A stretch of DNA of 41,085 nt from NCBI GenBank assembly GCA_023413135.1, contig JAEZQK010000089.1, positions 1-41,085 of the forward strand, written 5' to 3'. Below, in pieces: positions 6,837 through 14,509 of this stretch. This stretch comes from Bacillota bacterium. Its GTDB lineage: Bacteria; Bacillota; Clostridia; Christensenellales; Aristaeellaceae. Position 1 is the stretch's first letter; each line of letters begins with the position of its first letter. The translations under genes were made by a program, and so were the position numbers. Under the pieces are notes generated by a model that saw only the letters and a program-made list of their open reading frames with translations, made no database searches and was not told where the DNA came from.

Positions 6837-6912
6837 GTAGGGGCGGGGCTTTGCTCCGCCCGCTGCGGTAGGCAATGTTTCTCATCGGGCGGTTAAGAAG
6901 CCCCGCCCCTAC
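6837..6912. repeat. REP hairpin pair, variant with GGGGC loop (copy B)
   Basis: A plus unit at 6837-6863 and a minus unit ending at 6912 both start with GTAGGGGCGGGGCTT at their GTAG end and close with a CCGCCCG-type arm. In this copy the GTAG ends point outward, the reverse of the other copies, and the inner bases are GC-rich instead of the ATTATCAAT core. The outer stem GGGCGG/CCGCCC is kept. Confidence 0.7.
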
Positions 6913-7052
6913 GGCGTTGTTTGTTTATTGGATTATCTGCCGGGGATTATGAAATTCGTAACTTCTGTAGTTGACAGACCACCAGTATTCATCCGTACAT
7001 CATCGGTTGCATTCTCTCTGTTTTGTATTGCCTTCTGGGCTTGGACATATAC

Positions 7053-7081
7053 TTGTAACCGGGCGGGGAAACCATTATAAT
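7053..7081 (+). promoter_or_regulatory. Promoter of LacI-type regulator
   Basis: TTGTAA (7053-7058) and TATAAT (7076-7081) are 17 bp apart and lie about 80 bp before the regulator start. Confidence 0.6.
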
Positions 7082-7161
7082 AGAACAAATACAGGAAGAC
7101 GGTATGGGAGCCATCCTGCTCATATATCCTTGTTTTCTTCCGCCCAGCCAAGGAGATGCCC

Positions 7162-8127
7162 ATGGGAAGAACGAACCGTCCCACCATCAAGACGATCGCA
7201 AGGGAAGCCGGCGTGACCGCCAATACCGTTTCCCAGGCCCTGCGTGATTCGAAACTGGTCACGGCGGATACAAAGGCCAAAATACTGGAAATCGCCCGCA
7301 GCCAGGGGTATGTGCCCAACGTGCTGGCGGAATCGCTGCGCTCCGGCCGCAGCCGGACGGTAGCGCTGGTGTTCGGCAATCTGGGCAATCCCCTGTTCGC
7401 CATGAAAACGCAGAAGATGGAGCACCTGCTCCGCACGCTTCAGTATCAGGTGCTGATCTTAAACAGCAATGAGGACAAGGATCAGGAGTTGGAGGTTATA
7501 CAGACGGCCATCAGCCGCAAGGTGGATGGCGTGGTGCTCTGCCCCAGCCAAAAAAGCCGCGCTCCGCTGAACCTGCTCAAAAAGCATGACGTGCCCTATG
7601 TGCTGGTAGGCCGCAGCTTTCAGGAAATGCAGGAGGATGCGGTGGTATGGGATAACGAGAAGGGCGGGTATCTGGCCACCAATCACTTGATTTCGTTGGG
7701 ATGCAGAAGGATCCTGCACATTTGCGGGGCGCGGTATGTAACCACCAGTTGGGAAAGATATCAGGGATACGTCCGTGCGCTGCATGAGGCGGGGCTTGAA
7801 TTGGACAAGCGGCTTGTGATATACCCTTACGATACGGAGGGCGGCCTGGTGGCCGCGCTGAATTCGGTGGAAGTTCCGTACGACGGTATTTTTGCCTTCA
7901 GCGATATGCTCCTTTGGGAGACGGCCTGCCATGTGCCCTCGGGCATCAGGATGGTGGGGTTTGACAATGTGCAGAGCTTTTTTGCCGTGCCCATTCAATA
8001 TTCCTCCATCGCCACCGATATGGATGAGGAAACAAATCAGGTAATCGATCTGCTGCTTAAAAGAATCGAAGACCCTGACCGCCCCACCCAGAAGATCGTT
8101 TTGCCGGTGCGGCTGGTAGCGAGGTAG
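7162..8127 (+). CDS. LacI-family transcriptional regulator
   Basis: This 321-residue repressor has an N-terminal helix-turn-helix (TIKTIAREAGVTANTVSQAL) and a periplasmic-binding-protein-like ligand domain from about residue 60 to the end (ALVFGNLGNPLFAMKTQ, DGVVLCPSQ, PYVLVGRSF, MVGFDNVQSFFAVP). The helix-turn-helix departs from the common form (NTVSQAL in place of ATVSRVL). Two ATG codons are close together; AAGGAG touches the first (7156) but lies six bases before the second (7162), so 7162 is the start. No sugar gene is adjacent on the same strand and no palindromic operator was found near it, so its effector and targets are unknown. The enolase-superfamily gene downstream on the other strand is a candidate target. 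Confidence 0.9.
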   Translation: MGRTNRPTIKTIAREAGVTANTVSQALRDSKLVTADTKAKILEIARSQGYVPNVLAESLRSGRSRTVALVFGNLGNPLFAMKTQKMEHLLRTLQYQVLILNSNEDKDQELEVIQTAISRKVDGVVLCPSQKSRAPLNLLKKHDVPYVLVGRSFQEMQEDAVVWDNEKGGYLATNHLISLGCRRILHICGARYVTTSWERYQGYVRALHEAGLELDKRLVIYPYDTEGGLVAALNSVEVPYDGIFAFSDMLLWETACHVPSGIRMVGFDNVQSFFAVPIQYSSIATDMDEETNQVIDLLLKRIEDPDRPTQKIVLPVRLVAR

Positions 8128-8133
8128 CGGATA

Positions 8134-8189
8134 TAAAAAATAGAGCGGGCCTGCCTTGCCGGATTAAATGCCGGTTTGGCAGGCCCGCT
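8134..8189 (-). terminator. Strong hairpin between convergent genes
   Basis: AGCGGGCCTGCC (8144-8155) pairs perfectly with GGCAGGCCCGCT (8178-8189). On the minus strand it is followed by CTATTTTTT, so it works best as an intrinsic terminator for transcripts from the enolase-superfamily gene. It may also end LacI transcripts, though the plus side has no T-run. Confidence 0.75.
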
Positions 8190-8222
8190 ATTAAAGCAAA
8201 TTGGAATGTGCCGGATCGATAG

Positions 8223-8347
8223 GCGGGCGATTGATAATCGCCCCTACGATTGCAAAGAGTGTAATGGCTTTTCTTCCGGCTCCCATATGCCCCGGTAGTG
8301 AAATCAACAAACATACGGCGTCGTAGGGGCGATTATCAATCGCCCGC
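8223..8347. repeat. REPIN-like inverted hairpin pair, copy C
   Basis: A minus-oriented unit at 8223-8247 and a plus-oriented unit at 8323-8347 are exact copies of the GTAGGGGCG...CGCCCGC unit with the ATTATCAAT core, 75 bp apart and facing each other. Total length is 125 bp, the same as copy E at 40.7 kb. Confidence 0.8.
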
Positions 8348-8435
8348 TCTGCCACTGCAAGAATCATGTCTGGGATCATCCGGCCCACTGGCACCCGTTT
8401 TCATTCCTTGGGGTGATGCTTGCATCACGGGTATC
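8323..8435 (+). repeat. Left inverted copy of composite repeat around the enolase-superfamily gene
   Basis: Starting in the REP unit, this stretch carries the blocks CATGTCTGGGAT (about 8365), CCGTTTTCATTCCTTGGGG (about 8395-8413), TGATGCTTGCATCA and GGGTATC. The same blocks in the same order occur on the opposite strand at 9704-9821. It ends at the stop codon of the gene at 8436. Confidence 0.75.
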
Positions 8436-9572
8436 TTATTTCACTTCTTCCGCCCAGACAAGGTCCATGCCGAAGCCGGGCTTTTCGGGAACCGTAAAGA
8501 AGCCGTTTTTCAGCGCATAGCCGCTGTAATCAATGCCCTCGGTATAGCCCAGCACCGTTTCCACAATGGGAACGAACTGGGGATAGGCCGCGGCCAGATG
8601 GCAGCAGTAATGGGTCTTGACCACTTCGCCCCAGGCGTGGGGGGAGGAGAGGTAGCCCAGGGGCACGATTTGCTTTAACAGCTTGCGCCAGGCGGTAAAG
8701 CCGTAGCCGCATACATCCGGCATCCAGATATCCAGCAGCTTCTTTCCGGCCAGGTCCATAAGCAGCGGGATATCGGTAAACGATTCGCCGTCGGCAATCA
8801 GCGTGGCAGGCCTGTTTTTATCAAGATAAGCGCGCAGGGCGCGGTTTTTGTCCTCACACTCCCTGAAGGGCTCTTCAAACCAATAAAGCGGCGTATTGTC
8901 TATGCCGTCCAGGAAGGCGTAGCAGTCATCCAGCGTATAGCCGTCGTTGGCGTCCACCAGCAGCATCACATCCGGGAAGGCTTCATGGATGGCGCGGACG
9001 ATTTCGATATCACGTTTCAATCCGGCCTTGTGCTCCATCCACATATGGCCGCGGCCGATTTTCACTTTCATGCTGCGGTGGCCCAACGCGTAGTCATAGG
9101 CGCAGTCGTTCAGCACTTTATCGGGGCCGAAGGGGTTGTCCTCCGGGATAATATCGTTCATATAAATGGCCCCGTCATATGCCTTGACGCTGCTTACTGC
9201 CTTCTCCTCAATCATGCGGCTGACGGGAATGTTCAAAATGCGCCCGGCCAGGTCATGCAGCGCGATATCAAAGGGCAACAGGGAGTCGTCCAGGATGCCG
9301 GTATCGGCGCGGAAAATAGTCCCCAAGGAGACGTTTTTGAGTTTATCTTCCACCTTTTGAGCTTCGGGAATCCTCCTGCAAAGGGTGGCCCAGCCGCTGG
9401 CGCCCTGGTCGGTTGTCAGCCTGGCAATATGCAATGTGCCGCCAAACCCGTGATACCCCTTGATGGCATTCTTTCCGTGGAGCCTGGGGTAGATGGCGCG
9501 CGGCATAAAATATTCGATTTTTACGATTTTATGCTGGTCCAGACTCCGCTGCCGTTCTTCATTAATGTTCAT
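8436..9572 (-). CDS. Enolase-superfamily acid-sugar dehydratase or racemase (mandelate racemase subgroup)
   Basis: This 378-residue enzyme belongs to the mandelate racemase/muconate lactonising enzyme family, which removes the alpha proton of carboxylate substrates using a divalent metal. Metal ligands are visible at Asp207 (VDAND), Glu233 or Glu234 (FEEPF) and Glu263 (ADGES). The catalytic bases are the KVK motif (169-171) and the His312-Asp286 pair (SPHAWGE and MPDVCGYG). The His/Asp dyad places it in the mandelate racemase subgroup, where many members dehydrate sugar acids. The substrate cannot be named. The ATG at 9572 follows an AAGGAG site; a start at 9629 would add 19 residues without a better site. 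The gene stands alone and is bracketed by inverted composite repeats. Confidence 0.88.
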   Translation of the reverse strand: MNINEERQRSLDQHKIVKIEYFMPRAIYPRLHGKNAIKGYHGFGGTLHIARLTTDQGASGWATLCRRIPEAQKVEDKLKNVSLGTIFRADTGILDDSLLPFDIALHDLAGRILNIPVSRMIEEKAVSSVKAYDGAIYMNDIIPEDNPFGPDKVLNDCAYDYALGHRSMKVKIGRGHMWMEHKAGLKRDIEIVRAIHEAFPDVMLLVDANDGYTLDDCYAFLDGIDNTPLYWFEEPFRECEDKNRALRAYLDKNRPATLIADGESFTDIPLLMDLAGKKLLDIWMPDVCGYGFTAWRKLLKQIVPLGYLSSPHAWGEVVKTHYCCHLAAAYPQFVPIVETVLGYTEGIDYSGYALKNGFFTVPEKPGFGMDLVWAEEVK

Positions 9573-9703
9573 AAATTGGTTTCTCCTTTTCGATATAGCG
9601 ATAGGGGTATCGGGGATCATTCTTTTCATTGATGCATTTCATGGCTGAACAACTCATCCGGCGCTGCCGCCCTACCTTGGTTCGATGCATTTATGTTTTG
9701 GAA

Positions 9704-9821
9704 CAGATACCCATGATGCACGCATCACCCCAATGGATGAAAACGGATGCCGGAAGGGAATTGCCTAATCCCAGACATGGTTCTTACCGCAGCTTGGCGG
9801 GCGATTGATAATCGCCCCTAC
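9704..9821 (-). repeat. Right inverted copy of composite repeat
   Basis: Read on the minus strand it carries the REP unit, CATGTCTGGGAT, CCGTTTTCATCCATTGGGG, TGATGCGTGCATCA, TGGGTATC, and then AACATAAATGCATC just beyond. It matches 8323-8435 in block order and spacing, so the gene between lies inside a ~1.4-kb inverted-repeat frame. The blocks from GGGGTGATGC to AATGCATC recur at 33823-33871. Confidence 0.75.
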
Positions 9822-9933
9822 GGCATAAAATAGGCGGGCGAAGACAGTTCGCCCCTACTTTTGGTTCCTGAACGTCCCGGCTGATAAAGTCAACAAACAC
9901 ATGGTGTCGTAGGGGCGAACTGCGTTCGCCCGC
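9797..9933. repeat. REP triplet with a covarying hairpin variant (copy D)
   Basis: A standard minus unit (9797-9821) is followed by a variant minus unit (9834-9858) and a variant plus unit (9909-9933). The variant plus unit replaces the inner ATT/AAT pairs by AAC/GTT (GGGCGAAC...GTTCGCCC as read on one strand), so the stem stays paired although its bases differ. Confidence 0.75.
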
Positions 9934-9978
9934 CCTCGCATGCCTGACACAATCCGCTTGTTTTCAGAGCAGTATAAC

Positions 9979-10004
9979 GAAAAACCCTCCGAAATTTCGG
10001 AGGG
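9979..10004 (-). terminator. Terminator of the Etf/lactate dehydrogenase operon
   Basis: The perfect 20-base palindrome at 9985-10004 (CCCTCCGAAA/TTTCGGAGGG) is followed on the minus strand by TTTTT, 8 bases after the stop codon of the dehydrogenase gene. It is a typical intrinsic terminator. Confidence 0.9.
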
Positions 10005-10011
10005 CTCAAAC

Positions 10012-11415
10012 TTACAGATCGCTCACCTTATGGGGATTGAGTATGTGATCCGGATCAAAGGCGTCCTTGATGGACCGCATCAGGTTAAGTAATGCTGGGT
10101 CCTTGGCCTTTTCAAGGTAAGGCCGCTTGGCATGGCCGATGCCGTGCTCCCCGGACACCTCCCCTTTCAGCTCCCTGGCCTTTTCATAGATCCGCTCCAT
10201 GGCCCGGGCCATGCGCTCCTCCCACACATCGTCGGAAAGCTCATCCTTCAAAATATAGGCATGCAGGTTGCCGTCCCCGGCGTGGCCGAAGGTCTTGATG
10301 CGGATATGCACCTCCTGCTGCAATTGATGCACAAATTCCACCAGCTCATGTACGCGGCTCCTTGGCACCACCACATCCACCTCGTCCATATAGGTGGTGG
10401 AAGCTTTGATGGCCTCCAGGAAGGCGCCCCTGGCTTTCCAGATGGAATCGTCCCGCTCCTGGGTATCGGAAATCAGCACATCCATAGCGCCCTGCGAAAG
10501 GCAAAGCCGGGCCGTTTCCTCGTAGTTCTTTTCAATATCCTCCACGGTAACGCCGTCAAAGCGCAAAAGCAGATAGGCATCCGCCGAATGGTCCGGGAAT
10601 TTCCGGCCCAGATACTTTTCCGCGTCCAGAATGACCTCATGCTCCATGAACTCGATGGCGGTGGGGATAGCCTTCGATTTTACGATCACCGGCACGGCGC
10701 CTATGGCCTGCTTGAGGCTGGGGAAAGGCACCAGCAGGCTGACGGTGCGCTTGGGCAGGGGCAAAAGCTTCAAAACGGCCTTGGTGATGATGGCCAAGGT
10801 CCCTTCGGAACCAATGATCAGGTCCTTTAAGGCATAGCCGGTGCTGTTTTTGACCACCTTGCCGCCCAGCTCCACAATGTCGCCGCTTGGCAGCACCACT
10901 TCCAGCCCCCGCACATAGTCCCTTGTAACGCCGTACTTCACGGCACGCATGCCGCCAGCGTTGGTGCTGATGTTGCCGCCGATGGTGGCCGTTTTCTCGC
11001 CCGGGTCGGGGGGATAGAAAAAGCCCCGTTCCTCCACATAGGCCGACAGCTCCATCAAAAGCACACCCGGCTCCACCGTCAATGTCAGATTTTCCTCGTC
11101 CAGCTCCAAAAAGCGGTTCATGCGGCTCAAGTCGATCAGTATGCCATGCTCCATGGGCACGGCGGCTCCCACAAGTCCGGTGCCGGCTCCCCTGGGGGTC
11201 ACGGCGATCTTTTGACGGCTTGCATAGCGCATCACTTGGGATACTTCGCCGGCATTCAGCGGCAGTACCACCACATCGGGAAAGCTGACGGCGCCGCCCA
11301 GCTCATCATGGCTGTAATCCTCGCTGATGTCTTCACCCCACAGCACCCGGTCAGCATCCTTTATGATGGCCCGCAAAGCGTTCACATCATCCTGCGTTAC
11401 CTGCTTATAGGTCAT
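10012..11415 (-). CDS. lctD: FAD-linked D-lactate/glycolate dehydrogenase subunit
   Basis: This 467-residue flavoprotein matches the GlcD/D-lactate dehydrogenase family. An FAD-binding domain lies at about 40-220 (PRGAGTGLVGAAVP; ATIGGNISTNAGGMRAVKYG; NSTGYALKDLIIGSEGTL). A C-terminal oxidase domain ends in GEVSGEHGIGHAKRPYL. It oxidises a 2-hydroxy acid and passes electrons to its partner flavoprotein. EtfB and EtfA are encoded just upstream with overlapping codons, the same gene set and order as lctB-lctC-lctD of Acetobacterium woodii. There lactate oxidation with NAD+ is driven by reduced ferredoxin (electron confurcation). The start overlaps the etfA stop in an ATGA. Lactate as substrate is inferred from context; glycolate or another 2-hydroxy acid is possible. 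No lactate permease is nearby. Confidence 0.9.
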   Translation of the reverse strand: MTYKQVTQDDVNALRAIIKDADRVLWGEDISEDYSHDELGGAVSFPDVVVLPLNAGEVSQVMRYASRQKIAVTPRGAGTGLVGAAVPMEHGILIDLSRMNRFLELDEENLTLTVEPGVLLMELSAYVEERGFFYPPDPGEKTATIGGNISTNAGGMRAVKYGVTRDYVRGLEVVLPSGDIVELGGKVVKNSTGYALKDLIIGSEGTLAIITKAVLKLLPLPKRTVSLLVPFPSLKQAIGAVPVIVKSKAIPTAIEFMEHEVILDAEKYLGRKFPDHSADAYLLLRFDGVTVEDIEKNYEETARLCLSQGAMDVLISDTQERDDSIWKARGAFLEAIKASTTYMDEVDVVVPRSRVHELVEFVHQLQQEVHIRIKTFGHAGDGNLHAYILKDELSDDVWEERMARAMERIYEKARELKGEVSGEHGIGHAKRPYLEKAKDPALLNLMRSIKDAFDPDHILNPHKVSDL

Positions 11416-12608
11416 ACGTTCCCCTCCCCCTTCCCCTTCAAATCGGCGATCAATTGGGGAACGATCTCATACAGGTCCCCCACCAGGCCATAATGGGCCA
11501 CCCGGAAGATGGATGCCTTTTCATCCTTGTTGATGGCTACGATCGTATCTGCATGGTTCATGCCTGCCACAAACTGTATGGCTCCCGATACGCCGCAGGC
11601 AATGATCAATTTGGGCCGCACCGTACGGCCGCTCAAGCCCACCTGCCGCCTGGCTTCCACCCAGCCGCACTCCACCATGGGCCTGGTGCAGGCCAATTGG
11701 CCGCCTAACAAATCGGCAAGCTCCTTGAGCATATCAAGATCGCTTTCCTTTTTAATACCCCGGCCCGCCACTACAAGCACGTCGGCGCTGTCGATGGATT
11801 GCTCCATGACCTTTTGCGAAACGGATTTTATCTGGATCCTGCTTTCCAGCTTATCCTTGGACAGGGTGAAGAAAAGCAGCTTTCCGCAAGGGGCATGGCT
11901 GCGCGTGGGCGCGTCCATCACCTTGTAGCGCACGGTGGCCATCTGCGGCCTATGGTTGGGCGTAAAAATCTGCGCCATGATGTTGCCGCCAAAGGCGGGA
12001 CGGATCTGAATGAGGTCGGTATTTTCCTTGATTTCCAGCTGCGTGCAGTCCGCCGTAAGACCCGTGCGCATCCGGGCGGCCACCCGGGGCGCCAATTGCC
12101 GGCCGACGGTGGTGGCCCCTACGAGAATGGAGGAAGGGCGGACCCTAATAACAAAGTCCTCAAACACCGCCGCATAGGCTTCGATATTGAAGCGTTCCAG
12201 CTCCGCCTGGTCGTACAGGTGGGCCTCCTGGGCGCCGTAATGAAGAAGCTCCCTGCCGGCCTCTTCCAGGTGATAACCGGGGAACAGCGCATATACCGGC
12301 TGATTGGTCTTTTCCGCCAGTTCCCTTGCCTTGCCCATGAGTTCCAGGGAAACGGGATGGATACCGCCGCCGGAATATTCCACATAAACGGCAATGCCCC
12401 GCCACTTGCTCTTATCCAGGGCGGGTTTTTGATCCTCCACATATTCTACGGCGCCGGTCGGGCCCTTTTTGATGCAGAGGCGGCACATTTTGCACGCGTC
12501 GTTGATGGAAACGGAATCGCCCTCGGGCACGATGGCGCCAAAGGGGCACAATTTGATAAGCGCATCCCTGTCGGTAATCTTCTCCGGATGAACGATCAGC
12601 TTTGCCAT
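11412..12608 (-). CDS. etfA: EtfA with N-terminal iron-sulfur domain
   Basis: This 398-residue electron-transfer flavoprotein alpha subunit has an extra N-terminal ferredoxin-like domain (residues 1-60), an EtfA N-domain (about 70-250) and a C-terminal FAD-binding domain (LIIACGVSGAIQFVAGM; IVAINKDEKASIF; AHYGLVGDLYE). In the ferredoxin part only half of each classical motif remains: Cys21 followed by Pro, and Cys39-x2-Cys42-x2-Cys45 followed by GP instead of CP. In a two-cluster ferredoxin these four cysteines together bind one [4Fe-4S] cluster, so one cluster is expected. This domain is a hallmark of Etf partners of lactate and acyl-CoA dehydrogenases in anaerobes. Its start shares one base with the etfB stop (TGATG). 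Confidence 0.93.
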   Translation of the reverse strand: MAKLIVHPEKITDRDALIKLCPFGAIVPEGDSVSINDACKMCRLCIKKGPTGAVEYVEDQKPALDKSKWRGIAVYVEYSGGGIHPVSLELMGKARELAEKTNQPVYALFPGYHLEEAGRELLHYGAQEAHLYDQAELERFNIEAYAAVFEDFVIRVRPSSILVGATTVGRQLAPRVAARMRTGLTADCTQLEIKENTDLIQIRPAFGGNIMAQIFTPNHRPQMATVRYKVMDAPTRSHAPCGKLLFFTLSKDKLESRIQIKSVSQKVMEQSIDSADVLVVAGRGIKKESDLDMLKELADLLGGQLACTRPMVECGWVEARRQVGLSGRTVRPKLIIACGVSGAIQFVAGMNHADTIVAINKDEKASIFRVAHYGLVGDLYEIVPQLIADLKGKGEGNV

Positions 12609-13420
12609 CAGCCGTTGCCCCCCTTCCGCTGCGGCAGCATCTTTTGCTTAAGCAGCATATCATGCAGCCTTTGGGCCAACTCCTGCCCGCTGCCGTGCCA
12701 GATTTCCTGATGCACATGGCTTTCCGGCGGAAAAATGCGTTGCACCTGGGTGGGGGAACCGGTAAGGCCGTAGTGCGTTTCATCCCGGTCGTTTAAATCA
12801 TCCAAGCCGATGCATTCGATAGGCATGTCCTTTGTGGCGGTCTTGCGCACATAGGAAGGAAGCCGGGGCTCATAAATATCCTTTTCCACGGACAAAAGGC
12901 ATGGAAAGGATATACAGGCCTCCTCCACATCGCCGCCCATGTCCGCCTGCACGGTAATATCGTTCTCAGTGGCCGAAAGGATGGCCGTCACGTTGGCCAA
13001 GCTGGGAATATTCAAATATTCCGAGATCTCCGGACCTACCTGGGCCGTATCCCCGTCGGTGGTCTGCTTTCCGCACAGGATCAAATCGAAGCGGCCGGCC
13101 TTTGCAATGCCCTGGGAAAGGGTATAGCTGGTGGCCAACACATCCGCCCCGCCAAAGCGGCGGTCGGTGAGCAGCATGCCCCGGTCGGCCCCCATGGCAT
13201 AGGCTTCCCGTATAATTTGCTGCGCCTGGGGCGGGCCCATGCTGATCACGCTGACGCTTCCGCCATGCGCACTGCGCAGCCTGAGCGCCGTTTCCAGCGC
13301 GTATAAATCATAAGGATTCATCTTGGAAGCGATGCCGCCGCGCTTTAAGACGCCCGTTTTAGGATCAACCTCCACCTGGTTGGTTTCCGGTACTTGCTTG
13401 ATGCAAACGAGAATTTCCAC
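12608..13420 (-). CDS. etfB: EtfB, bifurcating type
   Basis: The 270-residue electron-transfer flavoprotein beta subunit begins MEILVCIKQVPET and contains GKQTTDGDTAQVGPEIS near residue 118-134, the stretch that helps hold the bifurcating flavin and NAD in EtfB of anaerobes. It pairs with EtfA and the dehydrogenase encoded directly downstream. The GTG start at 13420 is supported by AAGGAGAG about 10 bases upstream. Only 28 bp separate it from the GNAT gene upstream on the same strand, so it may be read from the long array that begins at 27.6 kb, with no separate promoter evident in the gap. Confidence 0.93.
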   Translation of the reverse strand: MEILVCIKQVPETNQVEVDPKTGVLKRGGIASKMNPYDLYALETALRLRSAHGGSVSVISMGPPQAQQIIREAYAMGADRGMLLTDRRFGGADVLATSYTLSQGIAKAGRFDLILCGKQTTDGDTAQVGPEISEYLNIPSLANVTAILSATENDITVQADMGGDVEEACISFPCLLSVEKDIYEPRLPSYVRKTATKDMPIECIGLDDLNDRDETHYGLTGSPTQVQRIFPPESHVHQEIWHGSGQELAQRLHDMLLKQKMLPQRKGGNG

Positions 13421-13448
13421 GCTTTGCCGTCTCTCCTTTATTAAATAT

Positions 13449-14501
13449 TTAAAGCGGCCTTGCCATCATGGCAAAGTGGCACACCACGTGCAGCCCGGCC
13501 CGCTCATAAATCCGCCGCGCATGGTTGTCCGCCCCCGTGAACAGCGTCGTGAAGGATGCGCCCTCGTCCACAAACTCCTGCATCAACAAATGGAACAGCA
13601 CTTCACCGATGGAGCGGCGGCCGAAATTCGGGTCCACGCAAATGCCGGTAAACCAGCCCCGCCCGCTTTTTTGCTTGTCCACGGGGCCTGTGAACCCTAC
13701 GATATGGTTTTCATACGTCGCCGCCAGGATCGGCCTGGGGCCTGAAGGCCTTATGCCATCCGGCCACAGGTCCGGATCCTCATTGGGCAGGCCCTTTTTA
13801 CATGCTTCGGTTTCCGTTTTCAGCACGTGGCGCCAGTATTCGCTATTCACCCGGTCGCACATGCCGTCAAACTCATAGCGAAGGCGCGCGTCATAGCGGC
13901 CCGTATAAATGCCTTCGCTTTTTAGCTTCTCCCGCGCCAGCGTCATATTCTCCGGCCACGCATAATCCTTCAAATCCATGTACATGGCGATCTCATGATG
14001 CTTTGGTTCAAACCCCAACTTTTGCAAAAAAGGATACCCCGCGCAGCCTTCGTCCACGCCGGGGGCCTTGTTGTGGTCATGCCCCGGCGTGCCGGGTATG
14101 CGCCATGTCAAATGCAGGGGATTCTCCTCGGAGCAGGCGGCGGTCTTTTTCCCGGCCCGGCGGAACGCATCCATCAGCAGCTCCGCCAGCCTCCTGCCGA
14201 TCCCACGGTTCCGGTACGCCATGTCCACAAAGATCACCGTCAAATAGCCCGGCGTGTTTTCATGGGTCTGGTTGGGCAAAAAAACCGCCTTTTGCGTGCC
14301 ATGAACGAAGCCCGCAAGCTTTTCCCCATCCATGGCCACAAAAGCGTACATGTTGGGCTGCAAAAAATCCTTTTCAAAATTGCTTTTCTCAACCGGTGCA
14401 TACACCACCTCGCCGCTTTCGCAGCAAGCGTTGTACAGCGCGACGGCCTGGGAAATATCTTTTTTATCCAGCGGCCGGAAGACAATGCGGTCGTTCATCA
14501 T
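13449..14501 (-). CDS. Tandem GNAT-domain N-acetyltransferase
   Basis: This 350-residue protein contains two GNAT folds. The first (residues 1-175) has a clear acetyl-CoA-binding motif, VIFVDMAYRNRGIGRRLAELL near 108. The second (about 190-350) shows the same architecture with a degenerate loop, GICVDPNFGRRSIGEVLFHLL near 288, and ends with ADNHARRIYERAGLHVV. One domain may therefore be catalytic and the other structural. Eight bases separate it from namZ and 28 from etfB, so it is likely co-transcribed with both. An amino-sugar or muropeptide acceptor is possible from the neighbours, but the sequence does not show it. Confidence 0.85.
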   Translation of the reverse strand: MMNDRIVFRPLDKKDISQAVALYNACCESGEVVYAPVEKSNFEKDFLQPNMYAFVAMDGEKLAGFVHGTQKAVFLPNQTHENTPGYLTVIFVDMAYRNRGIGRRLAELLMDAFRRAGKKTAACSEENPLHLTWRIPGTPGHDHNKAPGVDEGCAGYPFLQKLGFEPKHHEIAMYMDLKDYAWPENMTLAREKLKSEGIYTGRYDARLRYEFDGMCDRVNSEYWRHVLKTETEACKKGLPNEDPDLWPDGIRPSGPRPILAATYENHIVGFTGPVDKQKSGRGWFTGICVDPNFGRRSIGEVLFHLLMQEFVDEGASFTTLFTGADNHARRIYERAGLHVVCHFAMMARPL

Positions 14502-14509
14502 TTTTCTCC

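Larger units (their letters stand above)
6732..7161. other. Intergenic region with an outward-facing REP pair
   Basis: No gene was recognised. It contains a 76-bp REP pair (6837-6912) and a promoter for the following LacI-type gene at 7053-7081. The rest shows no clear structure. Confidence 0.55.
9573..10011. other. Repeat-filled intergenic region
   Basis: No gene was found. The stretch holds the right composite repeat (9704-9821), three REP units (9797-9821, 9834-9858, 9909-9933) and the terminator of the lactate dehydrogenase operon (9979-10004). Confidence 0.65.
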
